From Agrobacterium vitis (GTDB lineage Bacteria; Pseudomonadota; Alphaproteobacteria; Rhizobiales; Rhizobiaceae), in NCBI RefSeq assembly GCF_014926405.1, contig NZ_JACXXJ020000005.1, positions 2,857,001 to 2,921,000 on the forward strand: 64,000 bases of DNA, in the 5' to 3' direction. Below are positions 37,273-46,509 of this stretch, piece after piece (within the stretch, counting starts at the first letter, position 1; each line of letters opens with the position of its first letter). Under the pieces are notes generated by a model. That model worked only from the letters and a program-made list of their open reading frames with translations, had not been told where the DNA came from and did not search any database. The position numbers and the translations under genes are program-made.

Positions 37273-37425
37273 TCCCAGTTTCAAAGCGGTTCCATTAACT
37301 CTGGTCCCAGACATTTACTCTTGTCCAAGACATGGGACAGCATGATTCTGCTTCACCTCGCTGCGCATTAGCGATATGAGACAGCAGATGAATTGGTCTG
37401 ATATTCCGATCCGCAGGAGCACTCT

Positions 37426-38403
37426 ATGACGTTCGCAAATCTTCCGCCGCTCGTTACCGTTTTCGGAGGCTCCGGATTCGTGGGCAGGCATGTGGTGCGG
37501 GTGCTGGCCCAACGCGGTTATCGGGTGCGCGTCGCGGTACGCCGCCCCGATCTGGCGGGTTTCGTGCTGCCATTCGGCAATGTCGGACAGATTTCGCTGT
37601 CCCAGGCCAATCTGCGCTACCGCGACAGCGTCGCAAAGGCTGTTGAAGGCGCATCGGTTGTCGTCAATTGCGTCGGCATCCTGCTGGAATCAGGCCGCAA
37701 CAAGTTCGACGCCGTGCAGGATTTCGGTGCCCGTGCCGTGGCTGAAGCAGCAACCGCTGCAGGTGCCAGGCTGGTGCATATCTCGGCCATCGGCGCCGAT
37801 GCGAAATCCGCCTCCAGCTACGCAGCCAGCAAGGGCCGTGGCGAAGATGCCATCCGCCAGGTCGCGCCGGGCGCGGTCATCCTTCGGCCATCCATCGTTT
37901 TCGGCCCCGAGGACAGCTTCTTCAACAAGTTTGCCGCAATGGCCCGCCTGTCGCCCGTCCTGCCCTTGATCGGCGGCGGCAAGACGAAATTCCAGCCGGT
38001 CTTCGTCGAAGACGTGGCCGAAGCCGTGGCCAAAGCCGTCGATGGCAAGGTGGCTGCCGGTCTCTTTGAGCTGGGCGGACCGGAAGTTCTGACCTTCCGG
38101 CAATGTCTTGAGGAAATGCTGCGGGTTATCGACCGCACCAATCCGCTGGTGTCGCTGCCCTTCGGTATCGCTTCGCTGCTTGCCTCCGTCGCCTCGGCTA
38201 TTCCGCTGATCACACCGCCGCTGACCAATGATCAGCTGACGCTGCTGAAAAGTGATAACGTGGTCTCCGAAGCCGCCAAAAAGGAAGGCAGGACGCTCAC
38301 AGCCCTTGGTATTACGCCGACAGCTGTTGCCGCCGTGCTGCCCTCCTATCTCATCCATTTCCGTCCGCATGGACAATATAGCCGCTCCGGCAAGGCAGCC
38401 TGA
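37426..38403 (+). CDS. NAD(P)-binding NDUFA9-like complex I-associated protein
   Basis: A 325-residue extended SDR protein. The Rossmann glycine motif is VFGGSGFVGRHVVRVL, followed by VVNCVGILLESG, HISAIGADAKS with the YAASKGRGE active-site-like YxxxK (YAASK), and ILRPSIVFGPEDSFFN. This is the pattern of the NDUFA9/atypical SDR group that binds respiratory complex I in mitochondria and alphaproteobacteria. Catalytic activity is uncertain. A hairpin terminator lies 35 bp after the stop. Confidence 0.88.
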   Translation: MTFANLPPLVTVFGGSGFVGRHVVRVLAQRGYRVRVAVRRPDLAGFVLPFGNVGQISLSQANLRYRDSVAKAVEGASVVVNCVGILLESGRNKFDAVQDFGARAVAEAATAAGARLVHISAIGADAKSASSYAASKGRGEDAIRQVAPGAVILRPSIVFGPEDSFFNKFAAMARLSPVLPLIGGGKTKFQPVFVEDVAEAVAKAVDGKVAAGLFELGGPEVLTFRQCLEEMLRVIDRTNPLVSLPFGIASLLASVASAIPLITPPLTNDQLTLLKSDNVVSEAAKKEGRTLTALGITPTAVAAVLPSYLIHFRPHGQYSRSGKAA

Positions 38404-38437
38404 TCGGCATCGGATTGAGAATCACTCTTTAGAATCG

Positions 38438-38463
38438 TTCATGCGCCCCATACGGCGCATGAA
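38438..38463 (+). terminator. Terminator hairpin after the NDUFA9-like gene
   Basis: Perfect 10-bp arms TTCATGCGCC and GGCGCATGAA enclose CCATAC; GCTTGTTTTG follows after a few bases. Confidence 0.65.
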
Positions 38464-38710
38464 AAGAGGCTTGTTTTGATCCAGGAAAAGCGAAACCCAG
38501 CTTTACCGCAATGGCAAGCTTAGTCTCCAGTGCGGCGCGGGCCATGTGTCGGCGTTGCACAAAAGACGCAGAAATTAATTAGTTTCATTAACTGCCAATT
38601 CAGCACATTCCGCTATTGATGTTGAGGTGGGCCATGCGTAAAGACGGATCAATGCATGGGCCAGCGTTCTTCGCACCCGCCATTTCACATTCTTCTGAGG
38701 TACTGATTTC

Positions 38711-38863
38711 ATGGGCAAATCTATCGCACTGTTTTTTGCGTGTGCGGCATTGGTTGTCATCGCAGGTTCCTTCGTCGCTCCCTCGACGGTCGCAGCTCGT
38801 AAGGGCAATTGCGCACCCGCCTACGGTGTTGACCCTTGCAGCACGGGCTCGATCGCCCGCTGA
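38711..38863 (+). CDS. Small secreted protein, 50 residues
   Basis: ATG at 38711 is preceded by a GAGG ribosome binding site and encodes MGKSIALFFACAALVVIAG and onward to a predicted cleavage near STVAA, leaving a mature tail of about 20 residues, GNCAPAYGVDPCSTGSIAR, with two cysteines nine apart. The Cys pair and compact polar tail argue for a real exported, possibly disulfide-bonded peptide. Function unknown. It is too short for ordinary gene finders, but codon use is normal. It lies in a 733-bp gap between two larger genes. Confidence 0.6.
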   Translation: MGKSIALFFACAALVVIAGSFVAPSTVAARKGNCAPAYGVDPCSTGSIAR

Positions 38864-39013
38864 GACCTGCGGGTCATCCTGTTCCCCGTCACAGACCCTT
38901 TCCGGGAACCGTAAAAAGCGGTTTTCAATCAGGGTATGCGTAAAACAACGAGATAGTTTCTCTCGTTTACGTTTCTGGAAGCGCGTTTCCATTTTTCTCT
39001 GAAAAACACTAGG

Positions 39014-39042
39014 GCGCCGTGCGTTCATAAAACGCGCGGCGC
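39014..39042. other. Strong hairpin between the small secreted protein gene and uppP
   Basis: Arms GCGCCGTGCGTT and AACGCGCGGCGC pair over 12 bp with one G-U wobble around CATAA. No T-run follows on either strand, so it could be a terminator aid or a REP-like palindrome. Smaller stems lie at 38950-38975. Confidence 0.5.
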
Positions 39043-39101
39043 TGTAGGAATTCATGTGCGTCACGCCGCCAATCGTTTGACGACGCGCCACAGGATGGGC
39101 A

Positions 39102-39123
39102 GGCCCCTCAAAGCAAAGGGGCC
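39102..39123 (-). terminator. Hairpin after uppP
   Basis: Arms GGCCCCT and AGGGGCC (7 bp) enclose 8 nt, 14 bp beyond the uppP stop. There is no clear T-run, so it is a weak terminator at most. Confidence 0.4.
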
Positions 39124-39136
39124 CCTTGGGTTTGTC

Positions 39137-39943
39137 TTATCCCCAGACCAGAAGGCCAATCAGGCCCACGACGCCGACGGCAATCCGCCACCAGGCAAAG
39201 GGTGCATAGCCGCGGCGAGAGACGAAATCGAGCAGTCCACGCACCACAAACAGCGCCGAAATGAAAGCTGCAAGGAAACCGACGCCAATCAGCAGGCCGT
39301 CATCCATGCTGAGCGCATTGCGGTTCTTGTAGAGATCCAGCACGAAGGCCCCCAGCATGGTCGGCATCGCCAGGAAAAACGAAAATTCGGCGGCCGAACG
39401 CTTATCTGTGCCCATCAGCAGCGAGCCGACAATGGTTGCGCCCGACCGCGATGTGCCGGGAATCATCGCCAGGCACTGAAACAGACCGATCTTCAGAGCC
39501 AGTGACAGCGGATAATCCATCACGTCGGTATAGCGGGGCTTGAACGTCATCCGATCAACCCACAGAAGAATCACCCCGCCCAGGATCAGCATCACGCAGA
39601 TCAGCATCGGGGTTTCAAACAGCACGGACTTGATGAAGTCGTGGGCCAGCGCGCCAATGATGGCCGCGGGCAGGAAAGCCACCAGCACAGCCAGGACGAA
39701 ATGGCGGCTTTTGGGATTGCTGGGCAAAGACAGCGCAATCCCCAGCAATTTCTGGATATAGACAGCCAAAATAGCAAGAATGGCACCGAGCTGAATCAGC
39801 ACTGCAAAGGTGTTTCCGGGCGATTTGAAGCCGAGAAAATGGCCGGCCAACAGCACATGCGCCGTCGAAGACACCGGGATGAATTCCGTAAGGCCCTCGA
39901 TAAGACCGAGAAGAAGGGCGCTGACGATCGATTGATCTTCCAT
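39137..39943 (-). CDS. uppP: Undecaprenyl-diphosphatase UppP (BacA)
   Basis: A 268-residue polytopic membrane enzyme that dephosphorylates undecaprenyl diphosphate to recycle the lipid carrier for peptidoglycan and surface polysaccharides; overproduction gives bacitracin resistance. The (E/Q)-rich active-site motif [17 protein letters not shown] is at about 13-29 and [10 protein letters not shown] at about 158-167. Eight hydrophobic segments are visible. It has an AAGGACAATCC ribosome binding site. Confidence 0.96.
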   Translation of the reverse strand: MEDQSIVSALLLGLIEGLTEFIPVSSTAHVLLAGHFLGFKSPGNTFAVLIQLGAILAILAVYIQKLLGIALSLPSNPKSRHFVLAVLVAFLPAAIIGALAHDFIKSVLFETPMLICVMLILGGVILLWVDRMTFKPRYTDVMDYPLSLALKIGLFQCLAMIPGTSRSGATIVGSLLMGTDKRSAAEFSFFLAMPTMLGAFVLDLYKNRNALSMDDGLLIGVGFLAAFISALFVVRGLLDFVSRRGYAPFAWWRIAVGVVGLIGLLVWG

Positions 39944-40116
39944 GGATTGTCCTTTGATAGGCGTGACAAGGAAAGCGATTCGCTTGTATGACGGAATGAA
40001 ATTCCTATAGACGCAAGGTTGGCCCCCTGGCCAGATGTTATGGCCAGATGGAATGGCCAGCCAAGAGAAACCAGACAGCCCCGATCATCGCCCCCAACCG
40101 GAACAGTGCCCCATCA

Positions 40117-40809
40117 ATGCCCACTTTGTATCACCATCCGATGTCAACCACGTCCCGCTTTGTCCGATTGATCCTGTCGGAATACGGTTTTCAGGCAGAT
40201 CTGGTCGAAGAACAGACCTGGGAAAAGCGCCGGGAATTTCTCACCCTCAATCCCGCTGGCACCCTGCCCGTCTATGTCGATGACAATATGCGTACGCTCT
40301 GTGGCTGCACGGTCATATCGGAATTCCTGGACGAAACCCATGGCGTGTTGAAGAGGGACCGTCGGCTTTTGGCCGAAGACCCCTTCCAGCGCGCCGAAAT
40401 CCGCCGGCTGGTCGATTGGTTCCTGCAAAAGATGGAACAGGACGTCACCCGGCCATTGGCCCGCGAGCGGGTGTTCAAATTGCAGATCCCCAACGGTCTT
40501 GGTGGTGGCGCGCCGGATTCCAAGGTGCTGCGCACCGCCCGTGGCAATATTCGCCAGCACATGAAATATCTGAGCTGGCTGGCTGGCTCGCGCACCTGGC
40601 TGGCGGGCGACCGGCTCAGCTATGGCGATCTTGCTGCCGGTGCGGCGATATCGGTGCTGGATTATCTCGGCGAGATCGACTGGGCGGAATCACCGATTGC
40701 CAAGGACTGGTATCAGCGGCTGAAATCGCGCCCGTCGTTCCGACCGCTGCTGGCCGAGCGGGTGCGCGGCCTCACCCCTGTTTCCCACTATGCGGATCTG
40801 GATTTCTGA
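40117..40809 (+). CDS. Glutathione S-transferase family protein
   Basis: A 230-residue GST. The N-terminal thioredoxin fold begins [23 protein letters not shown] with Ser/Thr candidates for thiol activation, and includes [13 protein letters not shown] with the cis-Pro. The C-terminal helical domain carries [29 protein letters not shown], including the N-capping motif. The frame extends upstream to 40048, but the start at 40117 gives the standard fold boundary. queG follows after 11 bp, an arrangement common in rhizobia. Substrate unknown. Confidence 0.9.
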   Translation: MPTLYHHPMSTTSRFVRLILSEYGFQADLVEEQTWEKRREFLTLNPAGTLPVYVDDNMRTLCGCTVISEFLDETHGVLKRDRRLLAEDPFQRAEIRRLVDWFLQKMEQDVTRPLARERVFKLQIPNGLGGGAPDSKVLRTARGNIRQHMKYLSWLAGSRTWLAGDRLSYGDLAAGAAISVLDYLGEIDWAESPIAKDWYQRLKSRPSFRPLLAERVRGLTPVSHYADLDF

Positions 40810-40820
40810 CGGAAAAAGCC

Positions 40821-41993
40821 ATGGTCAAGGAAAGCAACCCCGAGCGGACGGCGGAAAAGGCCAAGGCCCGGGCCGCGAAGCTTTCCGCCTTCATTCGTCA
40901 GGAAGCGGCTGACAAGGGTTTCGACCTCTGTCGGATCACCGGGCCGGAGAGCATTCCCCAGGCCCCTGCCCGGTTGCTGGAGTTCGTGGACGCTGGCTAT
41001 CACGGCACCATGGCCTGGATGGAGGAGACGCGCGAGCGGCGCGGCGATCCAAAAGTGCTGTGGGCACAGGTCCGCTCCATCGTGATGTTCGGCCTGAATT
41101 ACGGCCCTGAGATCGATCCGCGCCACTTACAGGCGCAGCCCGACAAGGCAGCGATCTCTGTCTACGCCCGCAACCGCGACTATCACGACATCATCAAGGG
41201 CAAGCTGAAGGAGATTGCCACGCGCTTTGCCGCCCGGGCTGGTGAGGATGTGAAAGTTTTCGTCGATACAGCCCCTGTCATGGAAAAGCCGCTGGCCGCC
41301 GCCGCCGGGCTTGGCTGGCAGGGCAAGCATACCAATCTGGTCAGCCGCGATTACGGCTCCTGGCTGTTTCTCGGCAGCCTGTTCACCACAGCAGAGCTGG
41401 AACTGGACGCAGCGGAGCGCGACCATTGCGGCTCCTGCCGCGCCTGTCTCGATGCCTGCCCGACATCGGCCTTTCCGGCCCCCTACCAGATCGATGCCCG
41501 CCGCTGCATCTCTTATCTGACCATCGAGCATAAGGGCGTGATCGACCGCGACCTGCGCCCGGCTTTCGGCAACCGGATCTATGGCTGCGACGATTGTCTG
41601 GCCGCCTGTCCCTGGAACAAGTTCGCAGCGCAGGCGCGGGAGATCAAGCTTCAGGCCCGCGAAGACCTGATGGCACCTGACATCGCCTTTTTCCTCACCC
41701 TTGACGATCCAGGCTTCCGCAGCCATTTCAGTGGCTCGCCGGTCAAGCGGATCGGACGTGACAGGTTTGTGCGCAATGTGCTGATCGCGGCTGGCAATTC
41801 GGGACTGTCAACGCTGATCACGCCCTGCCTGGACCTGCTCGCCGATGCCTCACCGGATGTGCGTGGCATGGCGGTCTGGGCGCTGTCGCGCCTGATGCCG
41901 CCGCAGGCGTTTCGCGCTCTCGCACATTATAGAGAGAATGAGCCCGATAGCGATGTCAGGGCGGAATGGATAGCAGCCGGAGTGACCCCATGA
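40821..41993 (+). CDS. queG: Epoxyqueuosine reductase QueG
   Basis: A 390-residue cobalamin-dependent iron-sulfur enzyme that reduces epoxyqueuosine to queuosine in tRNA wobble modification. Two ferredoxin-type clusters are visible: [12 protein letters not shown] with a later CIS, and [11 protein letters not shown]. The cobalamin-proximal motif [24 protein letters not shown] is present. The C-terminal HEAT-like repeats (about 300-390) bind the tRNA. The stop overlaps the next gene's ATG (ATGA). Confidence 0.95.
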   Translation: MVKESNPERTAEKAKARAAKLSAFIRQEAADKGFDLCRITGPESIPQAPARLLEFVDAGYHGTMAWMEETRERRGDPKVLWAQVRSIVMFGLNYGPEIDPRHLQAQPDKAAISVYARNRDYHDIIKGKLKEIATRFAARAGEDVKVFVDTAPVMEKPLAAAAGLGWQGKHTNLVSRDYGSWLFLGSLFTTAELELDAAERDHCGSCRACLDACPTSAFPAPYQIDARRCISYLTIEHKGVIDRDLRPAFGNRIYGCDDCLAACPWNKFAAQAREIKLQAREDLMAPDIAFFLTLDDPGFRSHFSGSPVKRIGRDRFVRNVLIAAGNSGLSTLITPCLDLLADASPDVRGMAVWALSRLMPPQAFRALAHYRENEPDSDVRAEWIAAGVTP

Positions 41994-42862
41994 GAGTGAT
42001 GATTTTTGGCGCCGGATATTCCGGCAAGGCGATTGGCCAGCACTTTATCCAGCAGGGCATTCCCGTCAGTGGCACGACGCGCTCACCGGCCAAGGCCAAG
42101 GCTTTGAGCGATCTCGGCATCGAACCGCTGGTTTTCGATGGCCAACGTCTCTCGGATGAGATCATTCAGGCCATGGCCTGCGCCACCCATGTTGTCCAAT
42201 CGATTGCTCCGGGCAGCGATGGCGACCCGCTGCTGCGGCTGACGGAGGGCGCGCTGAAGACATGGATGCCCAAAGTGCAATGGCTGGCCTATCTGTCGAC
42301 CGTCGGCGTCTATGGCGACCACCAGGGCGCATGGGTGGATGAAGACACGGTCTGCAAACCTGTCTCGGTGCGCTCCGTGGAGCGGGTGGAGGCAGAACAG
42401 GCCTGGGAGAGAGCCGCGCTTGCAGCAGGTGTGCCGCTCTCGACACTGCGGCTGTCAGGCATTTACGGGCCGGGTCGCAATGGTCTTGTCAACATGGCCG
42501 AAGGCACGGCCCGGCGTCTGGTGAAAAAGGATCAGGTGTTCAACCGGATCCGCGTCGAAGATATTGCCGCCGCGACCTGGTTTCTGGCCGTGCGAAACGA
42601 GCAGGGGATCTTCAATATCACCGACCACGAACCCGCCCCGCCACAGGATGTGGTGGCAGAGGCCGCAAGGTTGATGGGGATCGAGCCGCCGCCGGAACAA
42701 GCGTTCGAAACGGCCGAGCTGTCGCCGATGGCGCGGTCCTTTTACGGTGAGAATAAGCGGGTAATGAATGCCAAGGTCCGGGCGCTGGGCTTTGCCTTTG
42801 CCTATCCCGACTACCGGGTTTCTCTCAGCCAACTCTGGGCTTCAGGCCGCTGGCGGGGGTAA
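41990..42862 (+). CDS. SDR family NAD(P)-dependent epimerase/oxidoreductase-like protein
   Basis: A 290-residue extended SDR-like protein with N-terminal [16 protein letters not shown] (GxGxxG-like dinucleotide loop) and [16 protein letters not shown], and a final IFNITDHEP segment of the YeeZ/SDR_a group. The usual YxxxK is not obvious, so activity is uncertain. ATG at 41990 overlaps the queG stop by 4 bp, so it is translationally coupled to queG. Confidence 0.85.
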   Translation: MRVMIFGAGYSGKAIGQHFIQQGIPVSGTTRSPAKAKALSDLGIEPLVFDGQRLSDEIIQAMACATHVVQSIAPGSDGDPLLRLTEGALKTWMPKVQWLAYLSTVGVYGDHQGAWVDEDTVCKPVSVRSVERVEAEQAWERAALAAGVPLSTLRLSGIYGPGRNGLVNMAEGTARRLVKKDQVFNRIRVEDIAAATWFLAVRNEQGIFNITDHEPAPPQDVVAEAARLMGIEPPPEQAFETAELSPMARSFYGENKRVMNAKVRALGFAFAYPDYRVSLSQLWASGRWRG

Positions 42863-43211
42863 GCAAGCACATTCATTCCTGAATTGCGCCCTATTTCGCT
42901 CAAAAATTGCGCCAATTTCGCCATATTTGCTGACTTACCCCTGCGTTTGATGTGTAATTTTTCGAGACAAGGGAAAAATATTTTGTGATCGATTCAAAAT
43001 CACATAGCTCGCAATATTATTGCGTTTTTAGGCTGTTTTTAAACAGTTTTTCTAAATTCCTACCAAAAAGTAAATTTCGCTTCATCATCACGAATATATC
43101 TTAACGTAACATTCCGTGATCGACTGAGGCACTTTTTTGCCATTTTTGACCACCTTTAAGCCTCCCTACGCAAATTTCATCTCAGAAATAGCAACGGGAA
43201 ACGAAAACTTG
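42863..43211. other. AT-rich intergenic region upstream of rlpA
   Basis: This is a 350-bp stretch that is clearly more AT-rich than its neighbours, with runs of T and A and no credible gene. An inverted repeat TGTGAT-N9-ATCACA lies at 42984-43004; the spacing does not fit CRP. Promoter and leader of rlpA are likely here, and the in-frame TTG at 43137 is an alternative rlpA start. Confidence 0.45.
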
Positions 43212-43571
43212 GTGCCTCTCAGTCGGTCAGTCCTCATCGCAGCAGCTATTACCTCTCTTGTTGCTTTCAGCCCTCTCCAGGCCTTTGCAGCAAATGGTTG
43301 CGGTGGCGCTTCCTGGTATGCGCTATACTCGCGCACTGCTTCTGGCGAACGGATGAACCCTACGACCTTTACAGCCGCTCACAAGTCATTGCCCTTCGGC
43401 TCCAAGGTCAAGGTCACCAACCGCAACAACGGCAAGACAGTCGTGGTGCGGATCAATGATCGCGGTCCGTTCATCAAGGGCCGGGTTCTGGATCTCTCGA
43501 AGGCTGCCGCCGCCGATATCGGCATGGTCGGCAGCGGCACAGCCAAGGTCTGCTACGAGCTGATCGGCTAG
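43212..43571 (+). CDS. rlpA: RlpA-like septal-ring/cell-wall lytic protein (DPBB domain)
   Basis: A protein of about 119 residues with a signal peptide ([25 protein letters not shown]) and a double-psi beta-barrel: [47 protein letters not shown] and [11 protein letters not shown] are all RlpA landmarks, with the catalytic Asp in NDRGPF. RlpA cleaves denuded glycan strands. It lacks the C-terminal SPOR domain of longer homologues. The start is uncertain: GTG at 43212 gives a clean signal peptide, TTG at 43137 gives 144 residues. Confidence 0.85.
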   Translation: MPLSRSVLIAAAITSLVAFSPLQAFAANGCGGASWYALYSRTASGERMNPTTFTAAHKSLPFGSKVKVTNRNNGKTVVVRINDRGPFIKGRVLDLSKAAAADIGMVGSGTAKVCYELIG

Positions 43572-43769
43572 GATTTGTTGATATTCAGGCCTGGTCGGGC
43601 TGAAAACGGCGCATGAGTTAAACCTCCACAAAAGTACCTATTATCCTGATGCGTATTGCTTCTATCGAAAATCTGCCCCCACTTTTTGGTAGTCTTCAGT
43701 AACGCAGCTTGCCCCAACGGCATTTCATCGCTACCACGCAAGGTCTGATGGATCACCAAGGAGAAGACC

Positions 43770-45056
43770 ATGCGTTTGGGCGGACGGCTAGCCGGGGCAA
43801 TCGAAGTTCTGAGCGATATCGAGACACGCCGCAGGCCAGTGGCCGACGCCCTGAAGGATTGGGGCCTAGCGCATCGCTTCGCCGGATCCGGTGATCGCGC
43901 CGCCATCGGCAATATCGTTTATGACGCGCTGCGCATGAAGCTTTCCCACGCCTACATGATGGATGACGACAGCCCTGCAGCCCTCGGCTATGCCGTATTG
44001 CTGCGACAATGGGGAATGGCCCCCGAAAGCCTTGCAGCGGACCTTGATGGCGACAGCTTTGCCCCTGCCCCGCTGACACAGGCACAGACGGAGGCCTTTT
44101 CCAGCCGCACGCTGGAGGACGCACCGCAGTTTGTCCAGGGCGATATCCCGGAATGGGTGGTGCCTAGCTTCGAAGCCGTGTTCGGAGCCGACTGGCTGCG
44201 CGAGGCACAGGCGCTGGCCGTGCGTCCCAGCCTCGATCTGCGCGTCAACACGCTGAAGGCCAATCGCGACAAGGTCCTCAAGGCGCTGTCGCATACGCAG
44301 GCAAGGCCTGCCACTATTTCTCCCATCGGCATCCGCATCGAGCCGGGTGAAGGCCCGTCACGCCTGCCGAATGTCACCGCCGAGCTTGGCTTCCAGAAGG
44401 GCTGGTTCGAGGTTCAGGATGAGGGGTCGCAGATCGTCTCGGCGCTGGTCGAACCGAGAGAAGGTCACCAGGTGTTGGATTTCTGCGCAGGCGGCGGTGG
44501 CAAGACGCTGGCCATGGCCGCCGCCATGGGCAACAAGGGCCAGGTGCATGCCTATGATAGCGACCGCAAGCGGCTGGCGCCGATCATCGAGCGGCTGAAA
44601 CGGGCAGGCACCCATAATATTCAGGTCCATGACCGGATCGCCGCCCTGCAATCTTTGACTGGACGGTTCGACAAGGTCTTGGTCGATGCCCCCTGCACCG
44701 GCACCGGCACCTGGCGGCGCAGGCCCGACACCAAATGGCGGCTGACCGACCGCAATTTGCAGGAGCGGATCGAACAGCAGCAACAAGCGCTGACTGAGGC
44801 TGCTACCTATGTCCGGTCCGGCGGCGAGCTGATCTACGTTACCTGCTCGGTGCTGCCAGAGGAAAACGACCGGCAGATCGAAGCCTTCACCGCCGCCCAT
44901 CCGCAATTTTCGCCGATGCCGATGCTGGAGCGCTGGACGGGGCTGTTTGGCGCGTCTGTCGCCAAGCCCATCTCCGCCAATGGCAAAAGCCTGACCTTAA
45001 GCCCTGCCGCAACCGACACGGATGGGTTTTTCTTCTGCCGGATGGTCAAGGCTTGA
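43770..45056 (+). CDS. rsmB: RsmB/NOP family 16S rRNA m5C methyltransferase
   Basis: A 428-residue SAM-dependent methyltransferase. The N-terminal NusB-like helical domain (about 1-140) is followed by the catalytic domain with SAM motif VLDFCAGGGGKTLAMAA, motif IV DAPCTGTGTW with one catalytic Cys and TCSVLPEEND with the second. Its target in RsmB is C967 of 16S rRNA; assignment to that exact site is by homology pattern. It appears monocistronic, with 198 bp upstream after rlpA. Confidence 0.9.
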   Translation: MRLGGRLAGAIEVLSDIETRRRPVADALKDWGLAHRFAGSGDRAAIGNIVYDALRMKLSHAYMMDDDSPAALGYAVLLRQWGMAPESLAADLDGDSFAPAPLTQAQTEAFSSRTLEDAPQFVQGDIPEWVVPSFEAVFGADWLREAQALAVRPSLDLRVNTLKANRDKVLKALSHTQARPATISPIGIRIEPGEGPSRLPNVTAELGFQKGWFEVQDEGSQIVSALVEPREGHQVLDFCAGGGGKTLAMAAAMGNKGQVHAYDSDRKRLAPIIERLKRAGTHNIQVHDRIAALQSLTGRFDKVLVDAPCTGTGTWRRRPDTKWRLTDRNLQERIEQQQQALTEAATYVRSGGELIYVTCSVLPEENDRQIEAFTAAHPQFSPMPMLERWTGLFGASVAKPISANGKSLTLSPAATDTDGFFFCRMVKA

Positions 45057-45068
45057 GATCGGGATGCA

Positions 45069-45084
45069 CCCTAAATACTTAGGG
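45069..45084. promoter_or_regulatory. Inverted repeat upstream of the imelysin operon
   Basis: Perfect arms CCCTAA and TTAGGG flank ATAC, 13 bp after the rsmB stop and 89 bp before the imelysin ATG. It could be an operator or a weak terminator. It is not a recognisable Fur, Irr or RirA box. Confidence 0.35.
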
Positions 45085-45172
45085 CTATTCCTGATTGTTT
45101 GACACTAGTTTAATTTTGTTCCATGACATGCCACAGACCACAAGCGGCGCTAAAGGCGCCAGAGGAGAGGGC

Positions 45173-46450
45173 ATGTCTCGACCATTCATGATCGGCGCCG
45201 GACTGGCGCTTTTCATCGCTTCGACCAGCTTTGCCGCTCCGGCAGCGAAAGCGCCGGAAGCAGATGCAGTGCTGAAGCATTATGCAGAGCTGGCGGAGGC
45301 GAAATACCAGGATTCGCTCACCACAGCCAAGACGCTGGATGCCGCCGTTGACGCGCTGCTTGCCAAGCCCAGCAAGTCAACGCTCAACAAGGCCCGCTCC
45401 GCCTGGATCAAGGCGCGTGTGCCCTATCAGCAGTCGGAAGTCTATCGCTTCGGCAACAAGATTGTTGATGACTGGGAAGGCAAGGTCAATGCCTGGCCGC
45501 TGGACGAAGGCCTGATCGACTATGTCGATAAATCCTACGGCACGGAAAGCGATACCAATGCGCTGTACACCGCCAATGTGATTGCCAATACCAAGATCAA
45601 GATCAACGGCGAAGAGGTGGATGCCACCAATCTGACACCGGATTTCCTGGCCAACAAGCTCCAGGAAGCCGGTGGCGTCGAGGCCAATGTGGCAACCGGC
45701 TACCATGCCATCGAATTTCTGCTCTGGGGCCAGGATCTGAACGGCACCGGCCCAGGCGCTGGCAACCGTCCTTTTACCGATTACGACCTGAAGAATTGCA
45801 CCGGCGGCCATTGCGACCGACGCGCCCAATATCTGAAGTCGGCCTCGACCCTGCTGGTGTCCGATCTTCAGGAAATGGTCGATGCCTGGAAGCCGGAAGG
45901 CGAAGCAACCAAGACCTTGCTGGCCGATCCAACCTCTGGCCTCAAAGCTATTTTGACCGGCATGGGCTCACTGTCCTACGGCGAACTGGCTGGTGAGCGC
46001 ATGAAGCTTGGGCTGCTGCTGCACGATCCGGAAGAAGAGCATGACTGCTTCTCCGACAACACCCACAATTCACATTATTACGACGCACTCGGCATCCGCT
46101 CGGCCTATACCGGCAAATATACCCGCGTCGATGGCACCAAGATGACTGGCCCGTCCCTGTCGGATCTGGTTGCTGCCAAGGACAAGGCGCTGGACAAGGA
46201 AATGAAGTCCAAGCTGAACACGACGATGAAGGCGATGACTGCTCTGGTGAAGCGTGCCAAGACCGTCGAGCACTATGACCAGATGATTGCCGAGAACAAC
46301 AAGGACGGCAATGCCACCGTTCAGGCTGGCATCGACGGCCTGATCGACCAGACCAAGTCGATCCAGCGCGTCGTGGCTGCCCTCGATCTCGGCGAAGTCA
46401 AGCTGGAAGGCTCCGACAGCCTCGACAACCCCAGCGCCGTCTTCAAGTAA
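45173..46450 (+). CDS. Imelysin family iron-regulated protein (IrpA-like)
   Basis: A 425-residue secreted protein with signal peptide MSRPFMIGAGLALFIASTSFAAPA. The imelysin GxHxxE motif is intact as GYHAIEFLLWGQD near residue 178, and the domain duplicates as a four-helix bundle pair: RSAWIKARVPYQQSEVYRF near the start and YGELAGERMKLGLLLHDPEEEHDCF later. Imelysin proteins are linked to iron uptake (IrpA, ICMP). A strong AGAGGAGAGGG ribosome binding site supports this start. It heads a four-gene cluster. Confidence 0.9.
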   Translation: MSRPFMIGAGLALFIASTSFAAPAAKAPEADAVLKHYAELAEAKYQDSLTTAKTLDAAVDALLAKPSKSTLNKARSAWIKARVPYQQSEVYRFGNKIVDDWEGKVNAWPLDEGLIDYVDKSYGTESDTNALYTANVIANTKIKINGEEVDATNLTPDFLANKLQEAGGVEANVATGYHAIEFLLWGQDLNGTGPGAGNRPFTDYDLKNCTGGHCDRRAQYLKSASTLLVSDLQEMVDAWKPEGEATKTLLADPTSGLKAILTGMGSLSYGELAGERMKLGLLLHDPEEEHDCFSDNTHNSHYYDALGIRSAYTGKYTRVDGTKMTGPSLSDLVAAKDKALDKEMKSKLNTTMKAMTALVKRAKTVEHYDQMIAENNKDGNATVQAGIDGLIDQTKSIQRVVAALDLGEVKLEGSDSLDNPSAVFK

Positions 46451-46509
46451 AATATCATTGAAAACAGATGGCCGCTGCCCAGCACCGGGCGGCGGCCATT
46501 CTCATAGGG

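Noticed and set aside
42984..43004. TGTGAT...ATCACA as a CRP/FNR site
   Set aside because: The spacing between half-sites (11 bp between TGTGA and TCACA) is wrong for either protein.
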